Assembly: GCA_946480495.1 (NCBI GenBank)
Contig: CAMLKO010000001.1
Location: 1 to 42,931, forward strand
Length of the DNA: 42,931 bases
Source of the DNA: an uncultured Caulobacteraceae bacterium
GTDB lineage: Bacteria; Pseudomonadota; Alphaproteobacteria; Caulobacterales; Caulobacteraceae
Reading direction: 5' to 3'
Positions 1 through 6,753 of this stretch are shown here, piece by piece. The first letter of the stretch is position 1. Every line of letters begins with the position of its first letter. Both the position numbers and the translations under genes were made by a program. Below the pieces are notes generated by a model. It was not told where the DNA came from. It made no database searches and worked only from the letters and a program-made list of their open reading frames with translations.

Positions 1-28
1 ATGGGTCGATCGCGAAACGGATGGTCAT
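1..28 (-). CDS. 5' end of an unidentified protein, cut by window edge
   Basis: An ATG at 28 on the minus strand overlaps the stop codon of the preceding gene (ATGA arrangement) and opens a frame that runs off the window. Only nine residues are visible, MTIRFAIDP. The pattern of a short beta strand ending in IDP resembles the first strand of RuvC-like Holliday-junction resolvases, but nine residues cannot establish this. The tight coupling says it belongs to the same minus-strand operon. Confidence 0.4.
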
Positions 29-231
29 CCATCAGCCTTGTCCTTGGAGGGAGTGGGGCACAGTATTGGGCGCGTCGCATCAACGATGTCGGCCATGAGG
101 CCCGTCGTGCCGGTCGGGTAACGTGCGTCCAGGTTCTCGCGCAGGGCCAGCACATGGATGATCAGCCGCTCGGCCGCCCCACGCTGGCGTTCAGCATCGG
201 TCGGCGGTGTAAGGTCCAGCCCCTCACCCAT
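25..231 (-). CDS. hypothetical phage protein, 68 aa
   Basis: Start MGEGLDLTPP is chosen because the ATG at 231 overlaps the stop of the upstream gene by 8 nt; a longer upstream extension would be Arg/Pro-rich shadow sequence. The middle (AERLIIHVLALRENLDARYP) looks like an amphipathic helix. No family is recognised. It sits second to last among the visible genes of the minus-strand operon, coupled at both ends. Confidence 0.6.
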   Translation of the reverse strand: MGEGLDLTPPTDAERQRGAAERLIIHVLALRENLDARYPTGTTGLMADIVDATRPILCPTPSKDKADG

Positions 232-685
232 GACCGTTGTCCTTGAGGGCGGCGCGGGCCACTCGCCGCTGCCAACTTTCCTTGTCGGCGCTCGCGATCT
301 TCTCCAACCCCTCCCGCAGCCGCCGGTTGGATTGGGCGAGGGCTTCGAGAGCTTCAAGCGCTTCCGTGATCGACGGGTAACCGAGGCTCAACGCGACCTC
401 TCGCATGTGCTCGTAGGTCAGCAGCTTGGACGCATCGCTACCTGGAACGCGATCTTCTTCCGGTGCGGACTCTGGCAATGGCGGCAACTCGCCGACGAAC
501 TCAGTCTCCGAAATCTTGCGCCACATGGGCGGCTGGTTCGGGCCGGGCGAGGGATTGTCACATCGGTGATGGATGCTCACCCAGTCCGGCCGGTCGGCAT
601 GTCGCTCAACTTGGACCTTGCCACAGTATTCGCAGTTCACGCCGACGCGGCGCAGCGGATAGATCAGAACGCCACGGACGCTCAT
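224..685 (-). CDS. hypothetical protein with N-terminal Cys/His cluster, 153 aa
   Basis: Starts MSVRGVLIYP at the ATG that overlaps the stop of the upstream gene. Residues about 17-45 carry a CxxC (CEYC) followed by HHRC, a plausible single zinc site. The C-terminal half is helical and charged (EALEALEALAQSNRRLREGL), possibly a short coiled coil. Function is unknown. It is translationally coupled to both neighbours, so it is very likely expressed with the operon. Confidence 0.65.
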   Translation of the reverse strand: MSVRGVLIYPLRRVGVNCEYCGKVQVERHADRPDWVSIHHRCDNPSPGPNQPPMWRKISETEFVGELPPLPESAPEEDRVPGSDASKLLTYEHMREVALSLGYPSITEALEALEALAQSNRRLREGLEKIASADKESWQRRVARAALKDNGHG

Positions 686-1647
686 TGTTCTTCCCCTCCC
701 GGTTTGGCGGAAGAGGAGGCGAGGGCGCGGTCGATGATGTCGATGCCTTCGCGGCATTCCGCGCGAGGATCGTAGAAATCGCCTTTGATCTCGACGAACA
801 GCGCCCGTGCCTTCTCCAGCGCCTCCCGCCACCCTTCCGGCGCACCTGGGGCGGGTTGCTGGGAAGACGTGGATGCTAGACGCTTCGTGTACCCTTCACG
901 AAAGACACGGATCGCCGCCTGGCTGGGGCTGTCGGCGCCGTCTTCCGGCTCATCTTCCCACGGCACCCGCGAGGCGAAGGCTTCAGAGGCGGCGTCGAGT
1001 TCCTTGATGTCCGTGTCGTCGTAGTCCTCAAACGCGATCTTGCGAGCGGCGATGACCAGTCGGACAACATCGGCTGGCAGATCGCCTTCCCCTGAAGACG
1101 TGGATGCGGGGGAAGGGGTGGTGCTGAAGCTGCCAACAGGGCCTTCGTCCTGATAACGATACGGCGGCATCGGAAGCGGTTCCGCGATGAACGTGCCGCT
1201 TTGGAAGATCGCCCCCTCCCCCGCCCCCGGATCGGCGCGCTCTGTGGGGGAGAAGAGGGCTTCCGTGACGGCCTCAATAGCGAACGGCGTCAGGACGTAA
1301 TAGCCATCCTCCCGCTCGTCTTCGATGTTGCCGCTGAATGGATTGACGGTTAGCTGGCGCAGCCGCCGCGCCACCTCCTCTCGACCCACTGTAGGGGCGG
1401 GGATCATCTTCCCGGCGTCGGCAAATTGATCGGTCGGTTCCTGTGTGGGGGTGGCTAAGAGGGTGCGGAGGTCGGTTTTGCTCACCCGAACCGTCATGGC
1501 CGGGAAGCCTTCGGCATCATCGAGGGTCGCCACAAGCCTCTCTCGTGCTTCTATGTGGGAAGGACATGTAAAGGCTTCGGCTGTTTCCTTTACATGATCA
1601 GCCGACGTGTTCGATTTTGGCGGATTTTGTGACACGACCTTCTTCAT
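682..1647 (-). CDS. hypothetical phage protein, 321 aa
   Basis: The start MKKVVSQNPP is supported by an ATGA overlap with the stop of the small membrane-protein gene upstream; a start nine codons earlier is possible. No catalytic motif is visible. The protein is acidic with Pro/Ser-rich linkers, and its C-terminal part (GWREALEKARALFVEI, then CREGIDIIDRAL) has the look of a small helical domain that I associate with phage hypothetical proteins. Both ends overlap neighbouring genes by one to four bases. Function cannot be assigned. Confidence 0.65.
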   Translation of the reverse strand: MKKVVSQNPPKSNTSADHVKETAEAFTCPSHIEARERLVATLDDAEGFPAMTVRVSKTDLRTLLATPTQEPTDQFADAGKMIPAPTVGREEVARRLRQLTVNPFSGNIEDEREDGYYVLTPFAIEAVTEALFSPTERADPGAGEGAIFQSGTFIAEPLPMPPYRYQDEGPVGSFSTTPSPASTSSGEGDLPADVVRLVIAARKIAFEDYDDTDIKELDAASEAFASRVPWEDEPEDGADSPSQAAIRVFREGYTKRLASTSSQQPAPGAPEGWREALEKARALFVEIKGDFYDPRAECREGIDIIDRALASSSAKPGGEEQ

Positions 1648-1781
1648 GATCCGCACGCCAACTTGAAGAAGCATCCGATCGCCGCCATGCCGAGGCCGCC
1701 TGCGATCGCCCCGATCAGACCGAATACGAACAGTTCGAATCCGTCATCGAGGACGACGTTGGGAGGGATTTCTTCGGGCAT
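1644..1781 (-). CDS. small one-helix membrane protein, 45 aa
   Basis: ATG at 1781 opens a 45-residue frame with an acidic N-terminus (MPEEIPPNVVLDD) and one hydrophobic segment rich in Gly/Ala (residues about 18-40, LFVFGLIGAIAGGLGMAAIG). Its stop overlaps the next start as ATGA and it begins 3 nt after the HNH gene, so it fills an otherwise empty slot in the operon. It could act at the inner membrane. A holin is conceivable but there is no endolysin beside it. Confidence 0.6.
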   Translation of the reverse strand: MPEEIPPNVVLDDGFELFVFGLIGAIAGGLGMAAIGCFFKLACGS

Positions 1782-1784
1782 GGC

Positions 1785-2096
1785 TCAGGCCGCCTTCCTG
1801 GTGCGCTCGCAGCGCAGCCGCTGGTTCTTCCGGTGGGTGACGAGCTGCAGGTGATCGGGGTTGACGCAGAGTCGTCGGACGCAGGTGTGATCGAGTTGCT
1901 TCTTTGGCGGGATGGGGCCGTTCCGGATCACCCACATGACGATGTGAACGGCCATGGTCCCACCGTCGACGCACATCCTGGGATACCCGCCGCCACGGCC
2001 GGCGCCGCTGTCGGGTCCGGTCCACAGGTAGCAGCCGTCGTCGAGCACCCGGACGCGGGCCATTACCTTCTCGAATAGGGCGTCGCGACGGCTCAT
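1785..2096 (-). CDS. HNH endonuclease, 103 aa
   Basis: A compact HNH protein. The C-terminal half has the typical arrangement LDHTCVRRLCVNPDHLQLVT: the DH pair, a zinc-binding Cys/His set and the NPDH that supplies the N and last H of the fold. Preceding TMAVHIVMWVIRNG matches the helix found in HNH proteins of this type. The ATG overlaps the stop of the MazG-like gene. Such proteins are free-standing phage nucleases, either homing-type or helpers of packaging; position in an early operon far from the terminase favours the former. Confidence 0.8.
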   Translation of the reverse strand: MSRRDALFEKVMARVRVLDDGCYLWTGPDSGAGRGGGYPRMCVDGGTMAVHIVMWVIRNGPIPPKKQLDHTCVRRLCVNPDHLQLVTHRKNQRLRCERTRKAA

Positions 2097-2980
2097 TTCT
2101 TCGGGGCCCGTTTGCGGACCAAAGCGACGCCGTTCTTGTCCTCGATACGATGCTCAACGGCATGTTGAAGGTCGATGACGCCGCCTGGGAAGACGTTGGC
2201 CAGTCGCAAGGCGCAGACCACAAGATCAGCGATAAAGCGAGCGTGCTCATCACGAAGGCCGGGCGTGTCGGCGAGCGCACGATCGTGGTCCATGTCGTCG
2301 GCTAGGGCGTGGAGCTTGCCCGCGGCCTTCGAGACGTGGTGCATGGTGTGTGCGAAATCTTTGTGCGCCATCGGTGAGGCGCGGAAGTCCTGCGAATAAC
2401 GAATGGTCCAAGGGAGTTGCGTCTGGAGTTCCCGAATGGTCAGGTCTCGTCCATCGGCGCCGTAGTTGGGCGGACATCGGGAAAATTTCGCCACGCAGTC
2501 CGCCAAGTTTCGATGGTCGACCGGCGCATAGTTCAGCGCCTCAACGACCTGCCGATGGATTTCGGCCGCGAGTTTGGGTTCAGGAGGCTCCCAGCCTTCC
2601 GGCTTCACCACCTTGTTGCCGTTCTCAGGATCTCGCTTGACCGAGCCGTCCGGCTGGACCTTCGCCATGTTCGCCGTGTGAACGATTTCCCAGAGTCGGG
2701 AAGGTTCGACGCCGAGCTCCACCAGGCCGCCAATCGCGAAATAGACGATGTCAAGGTAGGCGTCGGCCTGGTCGACCAGCGTCATGGCGTCGCCGAGTTC
2801 CTTGACCTCTTCCTTGATCCATTTGCCCCGCTGGCGGGCGGCACGGTTCGTCTGCTTGAAGGGCTGGCCGGGCGCCGGGTGATCGAACGTGCGGTGGAAC
2901 CGTTGAACGTCCGAGAAGGCGGCGCCGATTCCGAGAGGCTCGATCCGAACCCCTTCGACTTCCACGGATGCGCGATCCAT
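2093..2980 (-). CDS. MazG-like nucleotide pyrophosphohydrolase, 295 aa
   Basis: Start MDRASVEVEGVRI is the ATG overlapping the upstream stop. Residues about 25-125 resemble the all-alpha NTP pyrophosphohydrolase/phosphoribosyl-ATP pyrophosphohydrolase group: VQRFHRTFDHP, then KWIKEEVKELGDA with the acidic EExxE helix, then DAYLDIVYFAIGG with the second acidic metal-binding helix, ending in a KVVKPEGW tail usual for phage members. The C-terminal 150 residues are an extra helical region of unknown role. Such enzymes hydrolyse (d)NTPs to monophosphates and pyrophosphate and would adjust the nucleotide pool together with the HD and dATP/dGTP hydrolases at 12.8-13.8 kb. Confidence 0.75.
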   Translation of the reverse strand: MDRASVEVEGVRIEPLGIGAAFSDVQRFHRTFDHPAPGQPFKQTNRAARQRGKWIKEEVKELGDAMTLVDQADAYLDIVYFAIGGLVELGVEPSRLWEIVHTANMAKVQPDGSVKRDPENGNKVVKPEGWEPPEPKLAAEIHRQVVEALNYAPVDHRNLADCVAKFSRCPPNYGADGRDLTIRELQTQLPWTIRYSQDFRASPMAHKDFAHTMHHVSKAAGKLHALADDMDHDRALADTPGLRDEHARFIADLVVCALRLANVFPGGVIDLQHAVEHRIEDKNGVALVRKRAPKK

Positions 2981-3423
2981 CACAGCGTCTCCCGGATCGG
3001 GAGCATCAGGGGCCACCCGTAATCGACGTCGGGATCGAGGATCACGAACACGATGAAGCCCTCGCCGTCGTAGCGAAGCCCCGGCATCTTGCCGCCGTTG
3101 GCCGCGAGGATGGGATCGCGTTTGTCGCTGTGCGTCAGAGATCCCGTGAACACGATCTCCGGACAGAAGCCGCGGCCGGACTCGTACCACTGCCCGCTGG
3201 GCCGGAAAGTGTAGAAGGTGGCGTTGCCGTCTTCCTTCGACCTGGGCGCAGTCGCCGGCGGCAGCACGACTTCCCCGCCACGGGCGAGCTCCACGTCGGC
3301 CGGCGACAGCCCGATGTCGATGGCCTGCTGCTCGGTCATCATGACCGGGACCATCTGAGGAGAGACGTTGTTGACGACGAGGCTTGGCGGTGTCGGCCAG
3401 TGCGGAGATACGAATGTGTCCAT
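2980..3423 (-). CDS. hypothetical phage protein, 147 aa
   Basis: Begins MDTFVSPHWPTPP; its TGA shares a base with the ATG of the MazG-like gene. The sequence is soluble and beta-rich with aromatic positions (FYTFRPSGQWYESGRGF, GEGFIVFVILDPDVDYGWPL). No family is recognised and no catalytic cluster stands out. Coupled translation shows it belongs to the operon. Confidence 0.6.
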   Translation of the reverse strand: MDTFVSPHWPTPPSLVVNNVSPQMVPVMMTEQQAIDIGLSPADVELARGGEVVLPPATAPRSKEDGNATFYTFRPSGQWYESGRGFCPEIVFTGSLTHSDKRDPILAANGGKMPGLRYDGEGFIVFVILDPDVDYGWPLMLPIRETL

Positions 3424-3426
3424 GGG

Positions 3427-3594
3427 TCAGGATCTCGCGGCTTGAGTGGCGTAGGACGGAACGGGTTCGGGGTGGCAGGACCACAGGACGCCCGAGAGCG
3501 CTGCGACGGCGCCGATGACCACGGCCAGCCGGAAAGCCTCGACAGCCCACCAGGCGGGGCTCAGGGAGGCGCACAGGCGCAGTTCGGCCATCAT
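3427..3594 (-). CDS. small one-helix membrane protein, 55 aa
   Basis: Two adjacent ATG codons (3594 and 3591) overlap the stop of the upstream gene; either could be used. The product has one hydrophobic segment (residues about 18-36, FRLAVVIGAVAALSGVLW) followed by a polar tail. It is the second tiny membrane protein in this operon. A regulator of lysis or an envelope-acting early protein are both possible; nothing decides. Confidence 0.55.
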   Translation of the reverse strand: MMAELRLCASLSPAWWAVEAFRLAVVIGAVAALSGVLWSCHPEPVPSYATQAARS

Positions 3595-3776
3595 CTCCCG
3601 CGTCCCCGTATCCGGAGTTCGCGATCGATGGCTGCGATCTGCTGGTCGAGGGTTGTGACCATGGCCCGTGATCCAGGGCTTCCGACCTGGCGGCATTCGC
3701 GTTCGCGCTGACGTAGGAGGCGCATCCGCGCCGCCATCAGTTCGGGTATGGATAGGATGGCGCAGTCGGGGGTCAT
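3591..3776 (-). CDS. small helical protein, 61 aa
   Basis: ATG at 3776 overlaps the stop of the upstream gene (ATGA). The product is short and highly charged, with two predicted helices (PELMAARMRLLRQRERECRQ and MVTTLDQQIAAIDRELRIRG) that could pair as a coiled coil. The function is unknown. Confidence 0.6.
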   Translation of the reverse strand: MTPDCAILSIPELMAARMRLLRQRERECRQVGSPGSRAMVTTLDQQIAAIDRELRIRGRGR

Positions 3777-4111
3777 GCGATCCGCCCGGCTAGGCCGCAG
3801 TAGCCCTCGGCCGGGAGCTCACGTTTCCAGTCGTAGAGGATGCGCGGTTCGGCGGAAAGCAGACGGCCCGGGTCGGCATCCCAGACCTTTTCCAGTGTCC
3901 AATCGGACCCGGGCGGCGGCTCATCGTCCGACAGCACTCGATGTTGTTCCGCATCACGCGAGTGGCTCCGCCATGCCATGCAGGCAGAGCCAATACAGCG
4001 ACCAAACACTTCGCTGTCCGTGACGTGCGCGGCCGGCCCGCTCACCAGCACTGCGTTGGCAAGGAAGGGCGGCCCGCAGCAAATCTTCGTCTTGGCTTCG
4101 GCTTCCGTCAT
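3773..4111 (-). CDS. Cys-containing hypothetical protein, first gene of the leftward operon, 112 aa
   Basis: First gene of the leftward operon, about 60 nt after the putative promoter. The N-terminal part has Cys residues in the pattern KICCGPPF and CIGSACMAWR, an arrangement seen in small phage proteins of unknown function that may bind zinc. A GGGAC stretch lies 11 nt before the ATG. Its stop overlaps the next start. Confidence 0.65.
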   Translation of the reverse strand: MTEAEAKTKICCGPPFLANAVLVSGPAAHVTDSEVFGRCIGSACMAWRSHSRDAEQHRVLSDDEPPPGSDWTLEKVWDADPGRLLSAEPRILYDWKRELPAEGYCGLAGRIA

Positions 4112-4169
4112 CGGTCGGCTCAGTCCCTGTTGATCAGGTAGGCCCGGTGGTCTCCGAACCTCTCCCTGC

Positions 4170-4199
4170 TATGAGGCATGGGCCGCCGCCATGTGTCAA
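4170..4199 (-). promoter_or_regulatory. candidate leftward early promoter
   Basis: On the minus strand TTGACA (4199-4194) is followed after 18 nt by CTCATA (4175-4170). The -35 hexamer lies inside the 17-bp palindrome at 4195-4211, so repressor bound there would block it. The same TTGACA-N18-CTCAT pattern recurs at 11566. Confidence 0.5.
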
Positions 4200-4211
4200 C
4201 TAAATAGTGAA
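4195..4211. promoter_or_regulatory. 17-bp palindromic operator, copy 1
   Basis: GTCAACTAAATAGTGAA. Arms GTCAA/GTGAA flank an AT-rich 7-bp centre. It overlaps the -35 of the leftward operon promoter, the strongest location-based argument that the motif is an operator. Confidence 0.6.
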
Positions 4212-4224
4212 TACGCACGTTCGC

Positions 4225-4534
4225 GTTCATTTCTCCGGGGTCTCCGGCTGTCGCCATTTCCCCGAGGTCGGCGGGCCGGTGACATTTCTCCGAGGGTCCG
4301 CCGGCGTGTTCATTTCTCCGGGGCGCCGCGGTTCCGATTTCTCCGAGGGGGTCGGCCGGCGACCAGGTGGTGACATTTCTCCGGGTGGCCGGGCCGGTGT
4401 TCATTTCTCCGGGGTGGCGTCGCGGCCAGGTGCCTGCAGCCGTTGACATTTCTCCGGGTGGCCAGGCCGGTGTTCATTTCTTCGGGGTGACGCCACGGCC
4501 AGGCGCCTGCAGCCGTTGACATTTCTCCGGGTGG
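4225..4534. repeat. iteron-like array of ten CATTTCTCCGGG repeats
   Basis: Ten direct copies of a unit with core CATTTCTCCGGG start at 4228, 4255, 4283, 4311, 4336 (GATTTCTCC variant), 4374, 4402, 4447, 4475 and 4520. Two flavours tend to alternate, GTTCATTTCTCCGGGG and TTGACATTTCTCCGGG. Spacings are close to 28 bp within pairs and 45 bp between pairs in the right half, giving a 73-bp higher-order period with the linker GGCGCCTGCAGCC conserved. There is no convincing gene in the stretch. It resembles replication iterons or a multi-repeat control region; the multiple-terminal-repeat ends of IS21-type elements are an alternative, but no istA/istB is present. Confidence 0.75.
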
Positions 4535-4733
4535 CCGCCGGCGGGGACGCATGCGCCCAGGCCGCCTCGGCGGATCGACCTGCAGCTCGGATCGACGGAG
4601 CCGGTGAGTCGGATTGAGGGGGAAGGCGCCAGCTCGCCAGGCCGGCAAGGGCGGCGCAACGGACTCTCTATAGTACGGCGCTCGTGAGGCTCGGTTGGCG
4701 CCAGCTCGGTCCGCAAAAATATCTCGGCTAGGT
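4535..4733. other. gene-free stretch
   Basis: No coding frame with family character is visible. The 11-mer GCGCCAGCTCG occurs twice (about 4628 and 4698). Otherwise nothing recognisable lies here until the operator at 4734. Confidence 0.5.
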
Positions 4734-4750
4734 GTCAACTTTTTAGTGAC
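4734..4750. promoter_or_regulatory. 17-bp palindromic operator, copy 2
   Basis: GTCAACTTTTTAGTGAC. Symmetric arms around a T-rich centre. A rightward promoter may follow: GTGACA (4746-4751), 18 nt, CCTATG (4770-4775). Together with copy 1 it brackets the repeat array between divergent early transcripts. Confidence 0.6.
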
Positions 4751-4818
4751 AAGCGCGTTTAAACGTGAGCCTATGGGTGCAGCGAATGACTCGCCGAATC
4801 GGCGGCGGATCATTCGTC

Positions 4819-4977
4819 ATGCATTCCGTCCGCAGCGCCGGTCTTTGGGGCGTTGAGTCGGACGCTGGCGAATATCTGAAAGAGGTATTCGAACTGGAAA
4901 AGGATCAACTGCTGTCGCAGCTCAAGACTCTGGGCGCAGCATTACAAGCCGACGACTTCGACCAGGAAGACGCTTAA
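4819..4977 (+). CDS. small early acidic protein, 52 aa
   Basis: The segment SAGLWGVESDAGEYLKEVFE followed by an acidic helix resembles a small early phage protein type with a GxxGIESD core; function unknown. The start at 4819 (MHSVRSAGLW) is preferred because the family-like part begins there and GGCGGCGGA lies about 9 nt upstream. In-frame starts at 4765 (GTG) and 4786 (ATG) would add 18 or 11 residues without a better ribosome site. First gene of the rightward early group. Confidence 0.6.
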   Translation: MHSVRSAGLWGVESDAGEYLKEVFELEKDQLLSQLKTLGAALQADDFDQEDA

Positions 4978-4990
4978 CCGCGCCAACACA

Positions 4991-5007
4991 TTCACTAAAT
5001 TAGGGAA
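4991..5007. promoter_or_regulatory. 17-bp operator fused to ribosome site, copy 3
   Basis: TTCACTAAATTAGGGAA. The left arm matches the consensus and the right arm is AGGGAA, which is also the Shine-Dalgarno sequence 7 nt before the ATG at 5015. A protein bound here would cover the ribosome site region of the gene. Confidence 0.55.
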
Positions 5008-5014
5008 TACGCCA

Positions 5015-5284
5015 ATGAACGTCCTAGAATCCCCCGCCGTCCGCGGCCTCGCGCTGATCATGTCGAGCAACACGGCGGCCGTTATCGTGACACTCATCGA
5101 GGAACCCGAACTGATCCTTGAACCGGGCCAGGTCGGGCCGGTGATCTCGTCGGACCTGTACGCCGCGGCGTTGCTTGTCAGCGAGCGCGAAGCCCCGTCG
5201 CAGGAAGATTGTGAGCGGGTGCGCCAGCTCTGCGAGGCGCGCGGCATCGAATACCCGTCCGGCCGCCGGTTGGCGGTTCACTGA
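5015..5284 (+). CDS. hypothetical early phage protein, 89 aa
   Basis: ATG with an ideal AGGGAA ribosome site 7 nt upstream. A hydrophobic stretch near the N-terminus (GLALIMSSNTAAVIVTLIE) is probably a buried strand rather than a membrane segment. The C-terminal part (SQEDCERVRQLCEARGIEYP) is helical. No family recognised. An overlapping reverse frame of similar length is rejected because it lacks a ribosome site. Confidence 0.6.
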   Translation: MNVLESPAVRGLALIMSSNTAAVIVTLIEEPELILEPGQVGPVISSDLYAAALLVSEREAPSQEDCERVRQLCEARGIEYPSGRRLAVH

Positions 5285-5309
5285 AACCCCTGAATCAGGA
5301 GCTCGTCCC

Positions 5310-5696
5310 GTGGCCTTTATCTATGAACAACACAAAGCGGCATTTTCCCGCGTCTCCGCATTCGTCATTCTCGACGCCAAGGGCGAACGGGTTGCGACGG
5401 TCGCTATCAAGTTTCCGGCGGACGGATCTGGGCGCCTATACGCTTATGTCCATGTGATAGGCGTGGAAATGGTCCGCGCGTTCGCCAATGGGTACGGTTA
5501 TGACAAGCGTTCGGCTGCCGTGGCGGATGCAATTCTGAAGATCGGCAAGTGTGAGCGCGACTTCGACGACGGCGGTTACAGCGACCGCGTGAACGACACC
5601 CGCGAGAAATTCCGGCTTGCCGCGCCGCTGATGGATTCGGACGATTGGATTAGATCCATCGAAAGCATGGGCTTCAAGGTCCTGCAGGCGGTCTAG
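5310..5696 (+). CDS. hypothetical early phage protein, 128 aa
   Basis: GTG start preceded by CAGGAG about 9 nt upstream; MAFIYEQHKAAFSRVSAFVIL begins a beta-rich region (GERVATVAIKFP, GRLYAYVHVIG). The middle has DAILKIGKCERDFDDGGY. No family is recognised. It follows the preceding gene by 25 nt and is followed by an operator. Confidence 0.6.
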   Translation: MAFIYEQHKAAFSRVSAFVILDAKGERVATVAIKFPADGSGRLYAYVHVIGVEMVRAFANGYGYDKRSAAVADAILKIGKCERDFDDGGYSDRVNDTREKFRLAAPLMDSDDWIRSIESMGFKVLQAV

Positions 5697-5709
5697 CCGC
5701 GCCTTCCAA

Positions 5710-5726
5710 TTCACTATTTTAGGGAG
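5710..5726. promoter_or_regulatory. 17-bp operator fused to ribosome site, copy 4
   Basis: TTCACTATTTTAGGGAG. The right arm AGGGAG is the Shine-Dalgarno sequence of the gene whose ATG is 8 nt downstream at 5735. Confidence 0.55.
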
Positions 5727-5734
5727 TCACCACA

Positions 5735-6373
5735 ATGCCGGAATTCATCTTAGACACGTCGGGCGGAGTCGCGGCGAAGGCGCCGGGATTCCTCAACGCG
5801 CATCCTACGGATCAGGCTGAAGTCGCCATGTACGGGAAGGCCGGTCATCCGGGGCGCCAGACTACGAAATGGTCCGACCTCGACGCCTTCACGCAAGGCT
5901 ATATCGAGACGCTTTTCTTCACTGAGAACGAGCCGGGTACAACGCGCGAAGATCGGATGACGACACACGGGACGGTTCGGAAGTCATGGGAACATGACGA
6001 GCGCGAAGGACGCCACAAAGACATGCCGGGCGACTATGGGTTTTCGGATCTGGCGCCGGAAACTCTTGCGTCGATTATCGAGGATTGCGCGCAGTTCCAG
6101 CGCTGCGCCGGGCCGCTCCTAGACCAAGTCTACGGCCACGAATTCCCGGCCCGTGTGATAGGCGACGGGACCTTGCCGGATAGTCACCGCCCCGCATGGG
6201 ACTATGACGCCGCGGCGGCTGGTCGGGACTTTTGGTACACCCGTAACGGTCACGGAGTCGGTTTCTGGGACCGTGGACTCGGCGAACTGGGCGATAGGTT
6301 GAGTACGGGCGCCAAGGCGTTCCGCGAGATCGACGCGTACCTGGGCGACGATGGCAAAGTGTACCTGTCATGA
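5735..6373 (+). CDS. hypothetical early phage protein, 212 aa
   Basis: Well supported by the AGGGAG ribosome site and by family-like segments: DLDAFTQGYIETLFFTENEP near the N-terminus, and DFWYTRNGHGVGFWDRGLGE near the C-terminus, a signature I associate with widespread phage proteins of unknown function. No known catalytic motif. Its stop overlaps the start of the next gene (ATGA). Confidence 0.75.
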   Translation: MPEFILDTSGGVAAKAPGFLNAHPTDQAEVAMYGKAGHPGRQTTKWSDLDAFTQGYIETLFFTENEPGTTREDRMTTHGTVRKSWEHDEREGRHKDMPGDYGFSDLAPETLASIIEDCAQFQRCAGPLLDQVYGHEFPARVIGDGTLPDSHRPAWDYDAAAAGRDFWYTRNGHGVGFWDRGLGELGDRLSTGAKAFREIDAYLGDDGKVYLS

Positions 6374-6630
6374 GCACCCGTGACATCAGCGAACCCGACT
6401 TTCTGGCTGGACGCCCCTGTCTCTATACCGACCTAAGCGGCGTCGAGCGGATCGCCATATACAGCCGCAACTTCGGCGGACCAGGTGGCCTGTTGCCGCC
6501 CCGTCTGACGATCGTCGCCAACGTGGAGAGGGAGAACCCAAAGGCGCAGCGGCAGACATTCACAATGGGCGAGAGTGAGGCTCTTAGCTTCTTTGCCAAC
6601 CTTCCCGACGCCAGGCGGCTTCCGTCATGA
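6370..6630 (+). CDS. hypothetical early phage protein, 86 aa
   Basis: Start overlaps the upstream stop and its own stop overlaps the next start, so it is translationally coupled on both sides. The product is small and beta-rich (PCLYTDLSGVERIAIYSR, RLTIVANVE). No family recognised. Confidence 0.6.
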   Translation: MSTRDISEPDFLAGRPCLYTDLSGVERIAIYSRNFGGPGGLLPPRLTIVANVERENPKAQRQTFTMGESEALSFFANLPDARRLPS

Positions 6631-6740
6631 CCGCCCGCGTCAGGTCGCAAGGCCGCATCTCGATCCTCGCCGCTCTCGCCTTCCTTATCTTTGGCCTGAT
6701 TTTCTGGGCCCTAGGTAAGCTCGGCCTCATTCGCCTTTGA
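6627..6740 (+). CDS. one-helix membrane peptide, 37 aa
   Basis: The ATG at 6627 overlaps the upstream stop (ATGA). A short basic N-terminus (MTARVRSQGR) precedes one hydrophobic helix of about 19 residues (ILAALAFLIFGLIFWALG), giving a likely N-in inner-membrane peptide. Function unknown. Confidence 0.6.
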   Translation: MTARVRSQGRISILAALAFLIFGLIFWALGKLGLIRL

Positions 6741-6753
6741 ACGGGAATCCGTC

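Noticed and set aside
4225..4534. Possible CRISPR array
   Set aside because: Repeat core is only about 12-16 bp, the intervals between copies are themselves similar to one another, and no cas gene is near.
4120..4813. Minus-strand frames through the iteron array
   Set aside because: They only translate the CATTTCTCC repeats (GEMNT units) and lack any folded-protein character.
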